NCBI GenBank assembly: GCA_964487295.1
Contig: CAZAQL010000001.1
Location: forward strand, 19,722 to 83,721
Reading direction: 5' to 3'
Source: JAPEKQ01 sp964487295
GTDB taxonomy: Bacteria > Joyebacterota > Joyebacteria > Joyebacterales > Joyebacteraceae
DNA length: 64,000 nucleotides
Of this stretch, positions 26,997-36,461 are shown piece after piece (the stretch's first letter is position 1; every line of letters starts with the position of its first letter). The translations under genes were made by a program, and so were the position numbers. Below the pieces are notes generated by a model that saw only the letters and a list, made by a program, of their open reading frames with translations, was not told the DNA's origin and made no database searches.

Positions 26997-29624
26997 ATGG
27001 TGCGTGTCCTGACAATCAGCCTTGCCGCGGCGCTGCTGGTCGCGGCCGCGGTCCCTGCGGCGGCCGGTCCCGAGGGGCCGTACGTGCAGGCCCGGGTCCA
27101 GTTCCGCGACGCCGCCGAGGCGGAGCGGTTCATGAGCCTGGACGAGCTCGACGTGATGAAGTACAAGCCCGGCGTCGGCGTTCAGCTCGTCACGAGCCAC
27201 GAGCAGATCGAGGAGTTCCGGTCGCTCGGCTACGACGTCGTCATCGAGATCGATGACATGTCGAGCTTCTACGCCGCCCGGAACACGGCTCGCGGTTACG
27301 GTGACTTCTACACGTTCGACGAGACCGTGACCTTCATCAACTCGCTTCACGCGTCCTATCCGAACATCGTGAGCGAGCCCATCAGCATCGCGACGACGGA
27401 GCAGGGGAGGACGCTGTGGGCGCTCAAGATCTCCGACAACCCGGAGGTCGACGAGCTTGAGCCCGAGATCCTTCTCGACGCGGTTCATCACGCGCGCGAG
27501 CCGATCACGATCAACGCCGTCCTCAACTACATGGACTGGCTGACGTCAAACTACGGGACGGACCCCGAGGCGACGTTCCTCGTAGACAACCGGGAGATCT
27601 GGTTCCTCCCGTGCGTCAACCCGGACGGCTATGTCTACAACGAGCAGACCGACCCCAACGGCGGCGGCATGTGGCGCAAGAACCGCCGGGACAATGCCGG
27701 CAGCTCGTGTTACGGCGTCGACCCGAACCGCAACTACAGCTACCAGTGGGGCACGTCCGGCATCTCGTTCGACCCGTGCAGCGACATCTACTGCGGGACC
27801 CAGGCGTTCTCCGAGCCGGAGATCGCCGGCTACCGTGACTTCGTCGAGTCGCACGACTTCGTGACGAACATCACGTTCCACTCGGTCGCCGGAGCGATCC
27901 TGGTTCCGTGGAGCTACACGACCACATCCCCACCCGAGCCGGATAACACGATCTTCCGCGACATCGGCGACATGATGGCGATGTCGAACGGCTACGAGGT
28001 CGGGACCGCGTACGAGACGATCAACTACACCTGCTCCGGCACCACCTGCGACTGGATGTACGGCGTGCACGGGATCTGGTCGCTCTGCATCGAGGTGAGC
28101 GGCAGCGGCTTCTGGCCGCAGCAGAGCGAGATCGCCGGGCTCACGGCCGAGAACCTCTGGCCGCAGCAGTACATCAGCCGCATCGCGGGGGCCTACCTCG
28201 CGCTCAGCTCGACGCACTTCACCGGCGGAAACGGCGACCAGGAGCCGGACGCCGGCGAGACGCTCGACCTGACGATCACGGTCGAGAATCAGGGCGTCGT
28301 CGCGGACGCGTCGAACGTCCAGGTCACCCTGGTGACGGACGATCCGTACGTCGCGCTGCACGATGCGCACACGACGCTCGGTTCGATCGCGGCGGGGTCC
28401 TCCACGCAGAACACGTTCGACCCGTTCTCCCTCTCGGTCGACGCGGGAACCCCGGACGGTCACGGTCTCGCCGTGACGCTCATCATCGAGGGCGACGGGC
28501 TGTACATGGAGGAGGAGCTGTCCTGGATGGTCGGCGAGCCGACGGTCGTGTTCTTCGACGACATGGAGAGCGGCACCGGCAACTGGGTCGAGAATGACGG
28601 CTACTGGGGTCTGACGACCTCGTCGTACCACTCGGCATCGAACAGCTACACGGACAGTCCGAACGGCAGCTACAGCAACTACCGGAACACGTGGATCGAG
28701 CTGGCGTCCCCGATCGACTTCTCCGCCGCGTCGGCTGCGGACCTCTCCTTCTGGCACCGCGTCTCCACGGAGGAGGACTACGACTTCTGCTACGTCGAGG
28801 TCTCGGACGACAACGGAGCGACGTGGAACCAGGTTGGCCCGAAGTACCACGGCAACAGCTACGGCTGGGATCAGGTGGAGCTGTCGCTGAACGATTACGT
28901 CGGAACGGCGGGCTTCAAGCTCCGCTTCCGCTTCACGTCGGATACCTACGTGACCGCCGACGGATGGTACGTGGACGACGTGACGATCAGCGGGCCGCCG
29001 ACCGGCAACACGAAGCCGACCGCGCCGGTGCTGAACGACCCGCCCGATGGCGGCACGGTGTCGGTCTCCACGCCGGAGCTCACGGTCACAAACGCCGTGG
29101 ACAGCGATCCCGGCGACGTGCTCACGTACGGTTTCCGCGTCTACGACGACGAGTTCTGCACGAGCCTCGCCGCGTCGATCTCCGGCGTGGCCGAGGGCAG
29201 CGGAACGACGTCGTGGACCGTCGACTCCGGTCTCGCTGACGGCACGTACTACTGGCGGGCCTACGCGGACGACGGGACCGAGCGAAGCCAGCTCATGGAG
29301 ACCGCGTCCTTCACGGTGGAGAGCACGGGCGTCGACGAGGCCGTCGGCCGCCTCGCGCTCCATGCCGCGAGCCCGAACCCGTTTGCCGGTTCTGCGAGAC
29401 TCTCGTTCTCGCTTCCCGAGCGAGCGGACGTCGAGCTCTCCGTCTACAGCGTTGACGGCAGACTGGTGCGAACGCTCGTATCCGGCGAGGCCGGTCCCGG
29501 CGTCATCGAGCTCACATGGGACGGTCGTGACAACGGCGGCCGCCGCGTGGGCAACGGCCTGTACTTCATGCGCCTGACCGCGGCCGACGAGACGAGGCAC
29601 GGCAAGCTCGTCATGCTCCGCTAG
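26997..29624 (+). CDS. Secreted M14 zinc carboxypeptidase with FlgD-like C-terminal tail
   Basis: An 875-residue multidomain secreted enzyme. After the signal peptide (about 1-23) and a propeptide-like region, the M14 domain (about 95-405) has zinc ligands H165 and E168 in 'HHAREP' and H295 in 'ITFHSV'. The general base E366 is in 'LCIEVSGSG' and the substrate-binding 'DPNRNY' is present. Next come a CARDB-like beta domain, a MAM/laminin-like domain ('WIELASPIDFS...'), an Fn3-like domain and a C-terminal FlgD/Ig tail ('SPNPF' ... 'GKLVMLR'), which in FCB bacteria often serves as a surface-sorting signal. It removes C-terminal residues from peptides outside the cell. AAGGAG precedes the ATG. 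Confidence 0.93.
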   Translation: MVRVLTISLAAALLVAAAVPAAAGPEGPYVQARVQFRDAAEAERFMSLDELDVMKYKPGVGVQLVTSHEQIEEFRSLGYDVVIEIDDMSSFYAARNTARGYGDFYTFDETVTFINSLHASYPNIVSEPISIATTEQGRTLWALKISDNPEVDELEPEILLDAVHHAREPITINAVLNYMDWLTSNYGTDPEATFLVDNREIWFLPCVNPDGYVYNEQTDPNGGGMWRKNRRDNAGSSCYGVDPNRNYSYQWGTSGISFDPCSDIYCGTQAFSEPEIAGYRDFVESHDFVTNITFHSVAGAILVPWSYTTTSPPEPDNTIFRDIGDMMAMSNGYEVGTAYETINYTCSGTTCDWMYGVHGIWSLCIEVSGSGFWPQQSEIAGLTAENLWPQQYISRIAGAYLALSSTHFTGGNGDQEPDAGETLDLTITVENQGVVADASNVQVTLVTDDPYVALHDAHTTLGSIAAGSSTQNTFDPFSLSVDAGTPDGHGLAVTLIIEGDGLYMEEELSWMVGEPTVVFFDDMESGTGNWVENDGYWGLTTSSYHSASNSYTDSPNGSYSNYRNTWIELASPIDFSAASAADLSFWHRVSTEEDYDFCYVEVSDDNGATWNQVGPKYHGNSYGWDQVELSLNDYVGTAGFKLRFRFTSDTYVTADGWYVDDVTISGPPTGNTKPTAPVLNDPPDGGTVSVSTPELTVTNAVDSDPGDVLTYGFRVYDDEFCTSLAASISGVAEGSGTTSWTVDSGLADGTYYWRAYADDGTERSQLMETASFTVESTGVDEAVGRLALHAASPNPFAGSARLSFSLPERADVELSVYSVDGRLVRTLVSGEAGPGVIELTWDGRDNGGRRVGNGLYFMRLTAADETRHGKLVMLR

Positions 29625-29700
29625 CAACGACGCTCATCCCGCGCGGACAGTCTCGGTGGGCTGTCGGCCTCAGGGGAGCAAGCTGAATACGAACGATCGA

Positions 29701-29733
29701 CGAGGGGCGGCCGGCGTGGCCGCCCCTCGGCAC
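29701..29733 (+). terminator. Terminator-like hairpin after the carboxypeptidase
   Basis: Twelve-base arms CGAGGGGCGGCC / GGCCGCCCCTCG (29701-29712, 29718-29729), with little T-tract. The rest of 29625-29943 has no gene. Confidence 0.66.
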
Positions 29734-29943
29734 GTGATATGGTCAATGTGATCCGGATGTCAAGAGCGTGCAGGCCGCAACGCGCGCCCGGAGGCTGGGA
29801 CGAGGAGCCGTCCCCGGCCCCGTTCGACTCCCGACATGCCCGCGCCGTGGGCCTTCCCGGAGCAGTTGCTGGAACACCCCTTGCATCACCATGTCCCTGG
29901 ATGCTGTGTCCACAACCGGGGACCGAGTGACGGAGGGGAGTCG

Positions 29944-32271
29944 ATGCCGACTGCGATGATCTCAGGACCGAGGACCGCGTACCTCGTCGCGCTCGTCGCG
30001 CTCGTGTGCGTGTCCTGTTCGAGCACGACCGGGCCATCCGAGGTGGATCCGCCCGAGGGGGCGATCCCAACGAGGACCGTCGCCGGGGAGATCGCGCTTC
30101 CCGAGGGCGCGACCCTCGATCCGGCTGCGCTCTCCGTCGTGTCGCTCGCAGATGCGGCGGCCGTCGGAGGCGATGGGTCGTTCTCCCTGTCCATCCCCGA
30201 CACGGATGTCTCGCAGACGCTCGCGGTCGTCGACGCAGGGGGCGAGATGGTCCTCATGGGCGTCGTATCACGCTCGGCGTCCTCCGGCATCGTCGTCGAC
30301 GCCGGGTCGACGGCGACCGCGCTGCTTCGCATGAACCCTTTCATGACGATGTTCTCGGAGTCGAACCGGGCCGTGATGGTCGAGCGGGCCGAGATCAAAC
30401 CGGGCTGGACGACGCTCGTGAGGATGGTCGAGGATGCGCTCTGCGGACCCGACGGGCGTCTGCGCGGCCCGGCTCTCTCGGACGCCTCGCAGCAGTCGTC
30501 CGAGCTCGTCATCGATGCGTTGAACGACGAGCCGCCGCAGCCCTCGACGCTCACGGACCCATGGCTCGAGGACGTCGAGGGGGACAGCGTCTCCTGGGTG
30601 AACCCGGACCCGGTCTGCTACGCGGCCGTCTTCCGCTCGCTGACCTCGGCCGACTCGCTTGTCGTGCCGGTCTCGGTGGAGCGGACGAGGATCCGCGTGA
30701 CGCCGGGCTGGCCTCCGTCCGTTCACGTCAGCGGAAGCACACGCACGCACGTCGACATTGGTGACGGCACGTATCGCACCCGTCTTGTCGATGCCTCCTT
30801 CCGCACGTTCGACTCGTCGAGTCCGGACGGCGTCGCCACGGCGCGCAATGCCGGGCGCGCGGTGACGGAGCTCATTGCGCTCGTCTCGGGCGCCGTCGTC
30901 GAGCGCGAGACGTTCGATCTGGACATGGCCCGCCGGGGCGCGTCGGAGCTCGGCGGCGCCGTGAGCGCCCGCGACCCGTATCGCCTGATCCGTTCGCTCG
31001 CATCGCTGATGGCGGACGGAAGCGATGAGGTGGCGCAGTGGATCTGGGACGGCCCGAATCCCTCGTGCTCCGACTTCGTGAGCGCACTCTGCCCCGTGCT
31101 CGCTGAGGTCACGTTCGCCACCGGCATCATGGCGGGCGGGGAGTCGCGTGTTCCGTTCTTCGACCGGCTCGTCACGTCCGACCCACGCGTTGAGCTCACC
31201 ATCAGCCAGCTCGATGGGGTCATGACCGAGACCGGCTCCAGCGAGCCGCCCTCGGCCGCCTTCACCGTCAGTCACTCCTACGCGGCGCCGGGGCAGAGCG
31301 TGACGTTCGACGCCTCGGCCGTTGCCGACCCCGACGATCCCACCGAGACGCTGGCGGTCCGCTGGGACTGGGAGAACGATGGGGAGTGGGACACGGGTTG
31401 GTCGACCACGAAGACCGCGACGCACGCGTACTCCACCGCCGGAGCGCGTGAGGTCGCCATGCAGGTCAGGGACCCCCGCCTGCTCAACGACAGCGCCGTG
31501 CACACGGTCAACGTCGGCGGGAGCGAGGAGACGGCGATCCACGTTGTGATCCTCAGGGACGTGGTCCCGTGGGCGGACGAGATCCCCGCCGTGCTCGACC
31601 AGATGCTCGAGGTGATGGGGTTCGAGGCGGGAAGCGGACCCGGGGAGTACGAGGTCGCGTCCGCGGCTTCGCTTCCGGACATCGCGCTCGTTCCCGGTGA
31701 GGACCTTCTGATCGTCCAGAACGATCAGCCGCAGTCGTTCTACAACGACTACGCCGCGAGCCAGGTTCGGGTCCAGCGGTTCGTCGAGGAAGGCGGCACC
31801 GTGTTCTGGGAAGCGTGCGACCGCGGCTGGCAGGGCGGATCGATCGAGTCCGCGGGGATCGTGCTGCCGGGCAACGTGACGCTCTCGGAGTACGAGACCT
31901 GGTACAACTACGTCGCGCTGCCGGGCGCTCCGCTCGTCGAGGGGCTCCCCGATCTGCTCTACGGGCAGTACGCGAGCCACGAGGCTCTTGAGTCGCTTCC
32001 GGACGGGGCCGTCGTCTACGTGACGGACGACGCCGGCGGGGCGACGCTCGCCGAGTACGGCGTGGGAGACGGGTGGGTGCTCATCAGCACGCAGCCGCTC
32101 GAATGGAACTTCTATCACAACTGGTCCGGTGGTCACGTCATGCCTCACGTCGTGTGCCACGTTCTCGGGCTGCCGCTGACGCACGACTTCGGCGACATCG
32201 TCAAGCCGGAGCGCCGCGGCGCCCCTTCGGATTCCGGCGGAGGTCTGGGTCTGACCAGCGGGATGCACTAG
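29944..32271 (+). CDS. Large lipoprotein with PKD domain and GATase-like C-terminal domain
   Basis: A 775-residue protein. The signal ends in a lipobox-like 'VCVSCSS'. Residues about 35-120 form a beta domain resembling a peptidase-regulatory fold. The middle is unrecognised. A PKD domain (about 436-525) has 'SVTFDASAVADPDDP' and 'WDWENDGEWDTG', with 'ATHAYSTAGAREV'. The C terminus (about 530-755) resembles class I glutamine amidotransferase/ThuA-like folds ('DLLIVQNDQ', 'RFVEEGGTVFWEAC') but shows no clear catalytic Cys-His pair. GGAGGGGAG lies before the ATG. Probably surface exposed; function unknown. The ATG at 29944 is preferred over in-frame starts upstream. Confidence 0.75.
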   Translation: MPTAMISGPRTAYLVALVALVCVSCSSTTGPSEVDPPEGAIPTRTVAGEIALPEGATLDPAALSVVSLADAAAVGGDGSFSLSIPDTDVSQTLAVVDAGGEMVLMGVVSRSASSGIVVDAGSTATALLRMNPFMTMFSESNRAVMVERAEIKPGWTTLVRMVEDALCGPDGRLRGPALSDASQQSSELVIDALNDEPPQPSTLTDPWLEDVEGDSVSWVNPDPVCYAAVFRSLTSADSLVVPVSVERTRIRVTPGWPPSVHVSGSTRTHVDIGDGTYRTRLVDASFRTFDSSSPDGVATARNAGRAVTELIALVSGAVVERETFDLDMARRGASELGGAVSARDPYRLIRSLASLMADGSDEVAQWIWDGPNPSCSDFVSALCPVLAEVTFATGIMAGGESRVPFFDRLVTSDPRVELTISQLDGVMTETGSSEPPSAAFTVSHSYAAPGQSVTFDASAVADPDDPTETLAVRWDWENDGEWDTGWSTTKTATHAYSTAGAREVAMQVRDPRLLNDSAVHTVNVGGSEETAIHVVILRDVVPWADEIPAVLDQMLEVMGFEAGSGPGEYEVASAASLPDIALVPGEDLLIVQNDQPQSFYNDYAASQVRVQRFVEEGGTVFWEACDRGWQGGSIESAGIVLPGNVTLSEYETWYNYVALPGAPLVEGLPDLLYGQYASHEALESLPDGAVVYVTDDAGGATLAEYGVGDGWVLISTQPLEWNFYHNWSGGHVMPHVVCHVLGLPLTHDFGDIVKPERRGAPSDSGGGLGLTSGMH

Positions 32272-32340
32272 CCTGGACGGCGATTCCACTCCTTTGGCAC
32301 GCCGCGCTGTGTCCCCTGGTTGGCCCGCTCCGCCGCTTCT

Positions 32341-32500
32341 CAGGCGCCGCTCCTCCGGAGCCATCCGGGGCGGGCGGCGTCTTGTCGCATTCGCGGCGAG
32401 CCCGTCAGAGCGGTCGGTGCCTCGTCGCATTCCCGGCGAACCCGTCTGGGCGGCTGGCACCTCGATGTGCCCACCCGGAGCCATCCGGATCGAGCGTCGT
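32341..32500. repeat. Degenerate 40-bp tandem repeat, 4 units
   Basis: CTTGTCGCATTCGCGGCGAGCC (32381) and CTCGTCGCATTCCCGGCGAACC (32421) type units lie 40 bp apart. A CCGGAGCCATCCGG element recurs at 32355 and 32475, exactly 120 bp (3 units) apart. It lies in the gene-free gap 32272-32771. Confidence 0.72.
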
Positions 32501-32540
32501 TCCGTCTCTTCCCGCGGAATGACTGTCCCTCGGAAAGTTC

Positions 32541-32569
32541 TTGCGTCACCATTCAATTTTCGTTAGGAT
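32541..32569 (+). promoter_or_regulatory. Promoter of the TetR gene
   Basis: TTGCGT, 17 bp, TAGGAT in a locally AT-rich stretch. It implies a 5' leader of about 195 nt before the TetR ATG. Confidence 0.52.
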
Positions 32570-32638
32570 ACTCATGAAGGCCCAAGCCGTGGTCGATTGT
32601 GGCTGAATCGAGTGTCAGTCGGGTACGATCACACGCGT

Positions 32639-32755
32639 CCTCACGGAGGATTCGAGAGCCCCCCCCGGTAGCGAACGCCGGAGGTCGGGGGCTGCCCCCC
32701 TCAGGATTCCGCGGCTTGCCGCTCCGTGAGGGTCGCAGGCTCCGATGCGGGAGCC
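32639..32755 (+). ncRNA. Candidate structured 5' leader RNA of the TetR gene
   Basis: A perfect 10-bp closing helix (32639-32648 with 32722-32731, CCTCACGGAG/CTCCGTGAGG) encloses a second helix AGCCCCC/GGGGGCT (32657-32663, 32687-32693) and a CCGG/CCGG inner pair. GGGGGCT can alternatively pair with the following CCCCCC. A separate GGCTCC/GGAGCC hairpin (32738-32755) ends 7 nt before AGGAG. No known riboswitch class was recognised. Confidence 0.4.
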
Positions 32756-32771
32756 GGAGAAGGAGTCATCC

Positions 32772-33377
32772 ATGGCACGGAAGAGAGTCGGGAACAAGCG
32801 CGAGAAGATCATCAACGCGGCGGCGAAGTTCTTCGGCGAGAAGGGCTACCACAACACGACGACCTCCGAGATCGCGGAGGCCGCCGGCGTGGCCGCCGGG
32901 ACCATCTACATCTACTTCAACAGCAAGGAAGAGCTCATCGTCGCTGTCTTCGAGGAGTTCCTCGGGCGCCACATGGAGCGTCTCAGGGTGGGCGTCGAGT
33001 CCGTCGATGGTCCGATCGCGAGGATCCGCCGGCTCATGACGCTCGGACTCGAGCTCATGGAGAGCAACCCCGAGAGCGCGAGGATCTTCCTCTCGCAGCT
33101 CCGTCAGAGTACGACGATGATCAAGACGGTCGCCAAGCGCAGCAGCAGAGCCTACAAGGACATCATCGAGGCGGTGCTGACCGAGGGGATGACGAAGGGT
33201 GTCTTCCGTCCGATGGACACGGAGCACGTCGCCAGCATGCTCTTCGGCGCATACCAGATGACCGTGCTGGACTGGGTGGCGCGCGACTGCTCGTACTCAC
33301 TCACGGCCAAATCGAAGGAGCTCGCTGATTTCGTGCTCATCGGTCTGGCCTGCGAGCTGCCGAAGGAGGATTCGTAG
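32772..33377 (+). CDS. TetR/AcrR family transcriptional regulator
   Basis: A 201-residue repressor-type protein. The N-terminal HTH (about 9-55) carries 'REKIINAAAKFFGEKGYHNT' and the classic 'AGVAAGTIYIYFNSKEEL'. The C-terminal helical domain would bind an unknown ligand. AAGGAG is 7 nt before the ATG. The radical SAM gene starts 150 nt downstream on the same strand, so the regulator may control it and itself. No clear palindromic operator was found at its promoter, but the long structured leader suggests an added level of control. Confidence 0.93.
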   Translation: MARKRVGNKREKIINAAAKFFGEKGYHNTTTSEIAEAAGVAAGTIYIYFNSKEELIVAVFEEFLGRHMERLRVGVESVDGPIARIRRLMTLGLELMESNPESARIFLSQLRQSTTMIKTVAKRSSRAYKDIIEAVLTEGMTKGVFRPMDTEHVASMLFGAYQMTVLDWVARDCSYSLTAKSKELADFVLIGLACELPKEDS

Positions 33378-33527
33378 GAACGAAGGCTCCCGGATGACGG
33401 GAGTCGCGGTGGTAACTGAAGTACTTCGGTTCGCCGTCCTGGGGAGTTGTCCGGATGGCGGATGGGCGGATGCGGAGAAAGGCGCGGACATTCTCCGAAC
33501 GGACGGCGACGCATGTGAGGTGATACC

Positions 33528-35039
33528 ATGCAGCCGTCACAGAGTCATCAGGACACGATCAAGGGGCACCTGCTCCGCAAGCTGGGCGCCTGGGGAAGCA
33601 GGCGATCCGCGGACGACGTCAGGAAGCTCGTAAGCTGGTCGGCGAAGGGGCTTCCCGAAGGCGTCATACGCGACCGGGTCGAGAGCTTCCGCAGGGCCCT
33701 GGACTCCTCGGCGGCGGCGAGCGAGCTCGTCGACGCGTTCTTCAACCTCGCACCGACCTGCCGCAGGCGCATCATCGAGAACCTGCTTGTCAACTGGGGC
33801 ATTCTCGGCGGCCAGACCCGGTATCACATCATGGAGTCCGAGGGGTGGATGCCGCCGAACTTCGCGGTCATAAGCCCCACCATGCGATGCAACCTCCGCT
33901 GCAGGGGGTGCTACGCCTTCGAGTACACGCGGGACGGAGAGCTCACGACCGAGGAGTTCGACGACGTCATATCGCAGTGCAAGGCGCTCGGCATCCACTT
34001 CTTCACGATCTCCGGCGGCGAGCCGTTCGTCCGTGAGGACCTCCTCGATCTCATCGACCGTCACAGCGACTCCCTCTTCCAGATATACACGAACGGCACG
34101 CTCATCGACGATGCTGTGGCGGACCGCCTCCTCGAGCTCGGCAACGCGATGCCGGCCATCAGCGTCGAGGGGTACGAGGAGGAGACCGACGCCCGGCGCG
34201 GCCCCGGCACGCACGCCCGCCTGACGGCCGCGATGGAACGGCTCAGAGAGCGCGATCTGCTGTTCGGGATCTCCGTCACGGCGACGCGTCACAATCAGGA
34301 GATCCTGACGAGTGAGTCGTTCTACGATTCGTACATCGAGCGCGGCGCGCTCTTCGCCTGGATCTTCCAGTACATCCCGATCGGCCGCGAGCCGGATGTC
34401 GATCTCATGCCGACGCCGAGTCAGAGGACGGAGCTCAGGAGGTTCGTCCACGGCCTGCACCGGACGAAGCCGATCTTCATCGGGGACTTCTGGAACGACG
34501 GCGCCTACACGGGCGGCTGCATGGCCGGCGGCCGGATCTACTTCCACGTCACGTCGAGCGGCGGAGTGGAGCCCTGCGTCTTCGCCCACTTCTCCGTCGG
34601 CAACGTGCGCGAGCGTCCGCTGCGCGAGATCCTTCAGTGCGATTTCTTCAAGGCGATTCGCTACGCGCAGCCTTACCGTGAGAACAGGAACCTCTACACG
34701 CCCTGTATGATCATCGACAACCCCGAGGTGCTCCGCGATCTCGTCGCGGAGTTCCGCGTCCCGCCAAGTCACGCCGGCGCGGAGACCATCGTGGCCGATC
34801 CCCGGATCGTCGCGCACCTGGACGAATACTCCCGGGGGATCAGACGACTGGCCGACCCCGACTGGGAGCGTGATCATTGGGATGATCCGGACTCCGAGTG
34901 GTACCGCGATGGCGGCTATCGCCTCGAACGCCAGTGGGCGGACGAGCGCGAGGCGCTTGTTCGATGGAACGAGGAGCGGGGAAGGAAGAGGAGCCGACGG
35001 TCCGGTGTGGAGGCCGCAGCGGGGCACGTGATCCGGTAG
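33528..35039 (+). CDS. Radical SAM protein with SPASM-like C-terminal region
   Basis: A 503-residue enzyme. An N-terminal helical region (about 1-110) precedes the SAM-cluster motif C121-x3-C125-x2-C128 ('MRCNLRCRGCYAFEY'). The SAM-binding 'ISGGEPFVRED' and 'IYTNGTLI' follow. Later cysteines in 'GGCMAGGR', 'VEPCVF', 'LQCDF' and 'TPCMII' resemble a SPASM/twitch auxiliary-cluster region, as in peptide-modifying and related enzymes. The charged, W/D/E-rich tail is unusual. No precursor peptide gene was identified nearby, so the substrate is unknown. GAGGTG precedes the ATG. It follows the TetR gene. Confidence 0.86.
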   Translation: MQPSQSHQDTIKGHLLRKLGAWGSRRSADDVRKLVSWSAKGLPEGVIRDRVESFRRALDSSAAASELVDAFFNLAPTCRRRIIENLLVNWGILGGQTRYHIMESEGWMPPNFAVISPTMRCNLRCRGCYAFEYTRDGELTTEEFDDVISQCKALGIHFFTISGGEPFVREDLLDLIDRHSDSLFQIYTNGTLIDDAVADRLLELGNAMPAISVEGYEEETDARRGPGTHARLTAAMERLRERDLLFGISVTATRHNQEILTSESFYDSYIERGALFAWIFQYIPIGREPDVDLMPTPSQRTELRRFVHGLHRTKPIFIGDFWNDGAYTGGCMAGGRIYFHVTSSGGVEPCVFAHFSVGNVRERPLREILQCDFFKAIRYAQPYRENRNLYTPCMIIDNPEVLRDLVAEFRVPPSHAGAETIVADPRIVAHLDEYSRGIRRLADPDWERDHWDDPDSEWYRDGGYRLERQWADEREALVRWNEERGRKRSRRSGVEAAAGHVIR

Positions 35040-35068
35040 CGGCGGACCCGTGCGGCCGTAGACCAGCC

Positions 35069-36238
35069 CTACCGTGAGAGGTCCGAGCGGATCTCGAGAT
35101 TCCTCATGATGTCGCCGCGCGTCACGATCCCGACGAGCCGGCCGTTCTCCACGACCGGCAGCCTTCCCGAGCCTTCGGCCGCGAGCTTGCGCATCGCCGC
35201 GGGAATGGGATCGCCCGGGCGGAGCGTGTTCTCGTCGGTGATGGTCGTCATGACATCGCCCACGTGTGTCTCCGACCAGCGGTCGCGTGGCGTGTGCTTC
35301 ACGTCCTTGATCGTGACGAAGCCGAGCGCGCGATCTCCCTCCGCCACGGGATAGCAGACGAAGTGATGGTGGAGGAAGTGCTCGTTCACGAGCGCGTCGA
35401 GGGTGATCGCGGGGGAGACGGTCACGACCTCCCGCGTCATCGCGTCGCCGACGCTCGCACCCGCGATCGCGCGCTTGAGCGCTATCTGGCGGTAGCTTGC
35501 CTCCGCACCCTGCCTGAGGAAGAGGGCGATGAAGATGAGCCAGAGCCCCGGAGCGATGCCCCCGATGAACAGGATCACGACCAGGCCGATGACGATCATC
35601 AGACCGGCGATGACCTGACCGGTCACGCTCGCGACGAGCGTCGCGCGCCTGAGGCTCCCGGTCACGCGCCAGACGACCGCGCGCAACACGCGGCCGCCGT
35701 CCAGCGGCAGACCGGGGAGCAGGTTGAAGAGGAGCAGGAAGGTGTTCGCCACGGCGAGATAGAGCAGAGCGCGGTGAGCAGCGGGCCGGCCGGTCACCCT
35801 TCCCAGAATGATGACGCCCGCCCAGAACGCGACGGCGAGCACGGCGCTGACGGCCGGGCCGGCCAGCGCGACCTTGAGCTCGGTGGACGGGTCCTCGGGC
35901 TCCTTGTGGATCTCCGCGATGCCCCCGAAGAGGAAGAGTGTGATCCGCCTGACGGGAATGCCGTGCAGGACGGCGACCATGCTGTGAGCGAGCTCATGGA
36001 CGACGACAGACGCGAAGAAGAAGAAGGCCGTGATGAGACCCAGCGTGACGTAGTGTGCGAGCGACAGGTTGGGTATGGCGCTCGGGAACCAGCCGATACT
36101 GAGCGTCCCGACGAAGAGCGCCACGATGAGGAACCAGCTGTAGTGGGCCACGACACGGATACCCATGACCGAGAAGAGCGGGATCCCGCTGTGGCTGGCC
36201 ACCCAGGAGAGGCCGCGAGGGCTTCGGCGTGCGTTCAT
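35069..36238 (-). CDS. Site-2 (M50) intramembrane metalloprotease with two CBS domains
   Basis: A 389-residue protein of the SpoIVFB/Rip3-like M50 group. The zinc motif is H81-E-L-A-H85 in a membrane helix, and the third ligand is D180 in 'LPGLPLDGGRVLRA'. Five to six hydrophobic helices span about 20-225. The C-terminal half holds two CBS domains (about 250-310 and 320-385; 'VGDAMTREVVTVSP', 'GRLPVVENGRLVGIVTRGDI' in part) that sense adenine nucleotides. It would cleave membrane-embedded regulators; anti-sigma factors are typical clients. The ATG at 36238 follows GGAG; an in-frame ATG 12 nt earlier is possible. The stop lies 30 nt from the convergent radical SAM gene. Confidence 0.92.
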   Translation of the reverse strand: MNARRSPRGLSWVASHSGIPLFSVMGIRVVAHYSWFLIVALFVGTLSIGWFPSAIPNLSLAHYVTLGLITAFFFFASVVVHELAHSMVAVLHGIPVRRITLFLFGGIAEIHKEPEDPSTELKVALAGPAVSAVLAVAFWAGVIILGRVTGRPAAHRALLYLAVANTFLLLFNLLPGLPLDGGRVLRAVVWRVTGSLRRATLVASVTGQVIAGLMIVIGLVVILFIGGIAPGLWLIFIALFLRQGAEASYRQIALKRAIAGASVGDAMTREVVTVSPAITLDALVNEHFLHHHFVCYPVAEGDRALGFVTIKDVKHTPRDRWSETHVGDVMTTITDENTLRPGDPIPAAMRKLAAEGSGRLPVVENGRLVGIVTRGDIMRNLEIRSDLSR

Positions 36239-36381
36239 GAGCTCCAGCATAGACCAGCCGTCGGGGTGGGGCAAGGATGGGGCCCTCGGGCCGGAGGTCC
36301 CGGGCGCGGGCAACCCCGGGTCTTTCCGCGCGTCAGAAGGTCTGTGGGGTCGTTTTCCCGGGGGCGGAACCCGGAGCCACC

Positions 36382-36410
36382 TTGACCGGGGCCATATGTT
36401 GTGATAATAT
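36382..36410 (+). promoter_or_regulatory. Promoter of the FlgD-tailed metalloprotease gene
   Basis: TTGACC, 17 bp, TAATAT (or GATAAT at 36403) in a strikingly AT-rich patch, 51 nt before the ATG. Confidence 0.62.
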
Positions 36411-36461
36411 GGATAATTGGAAGCGAATGAGTGGGTCATGGCATCCGAACGGAGGAACATG

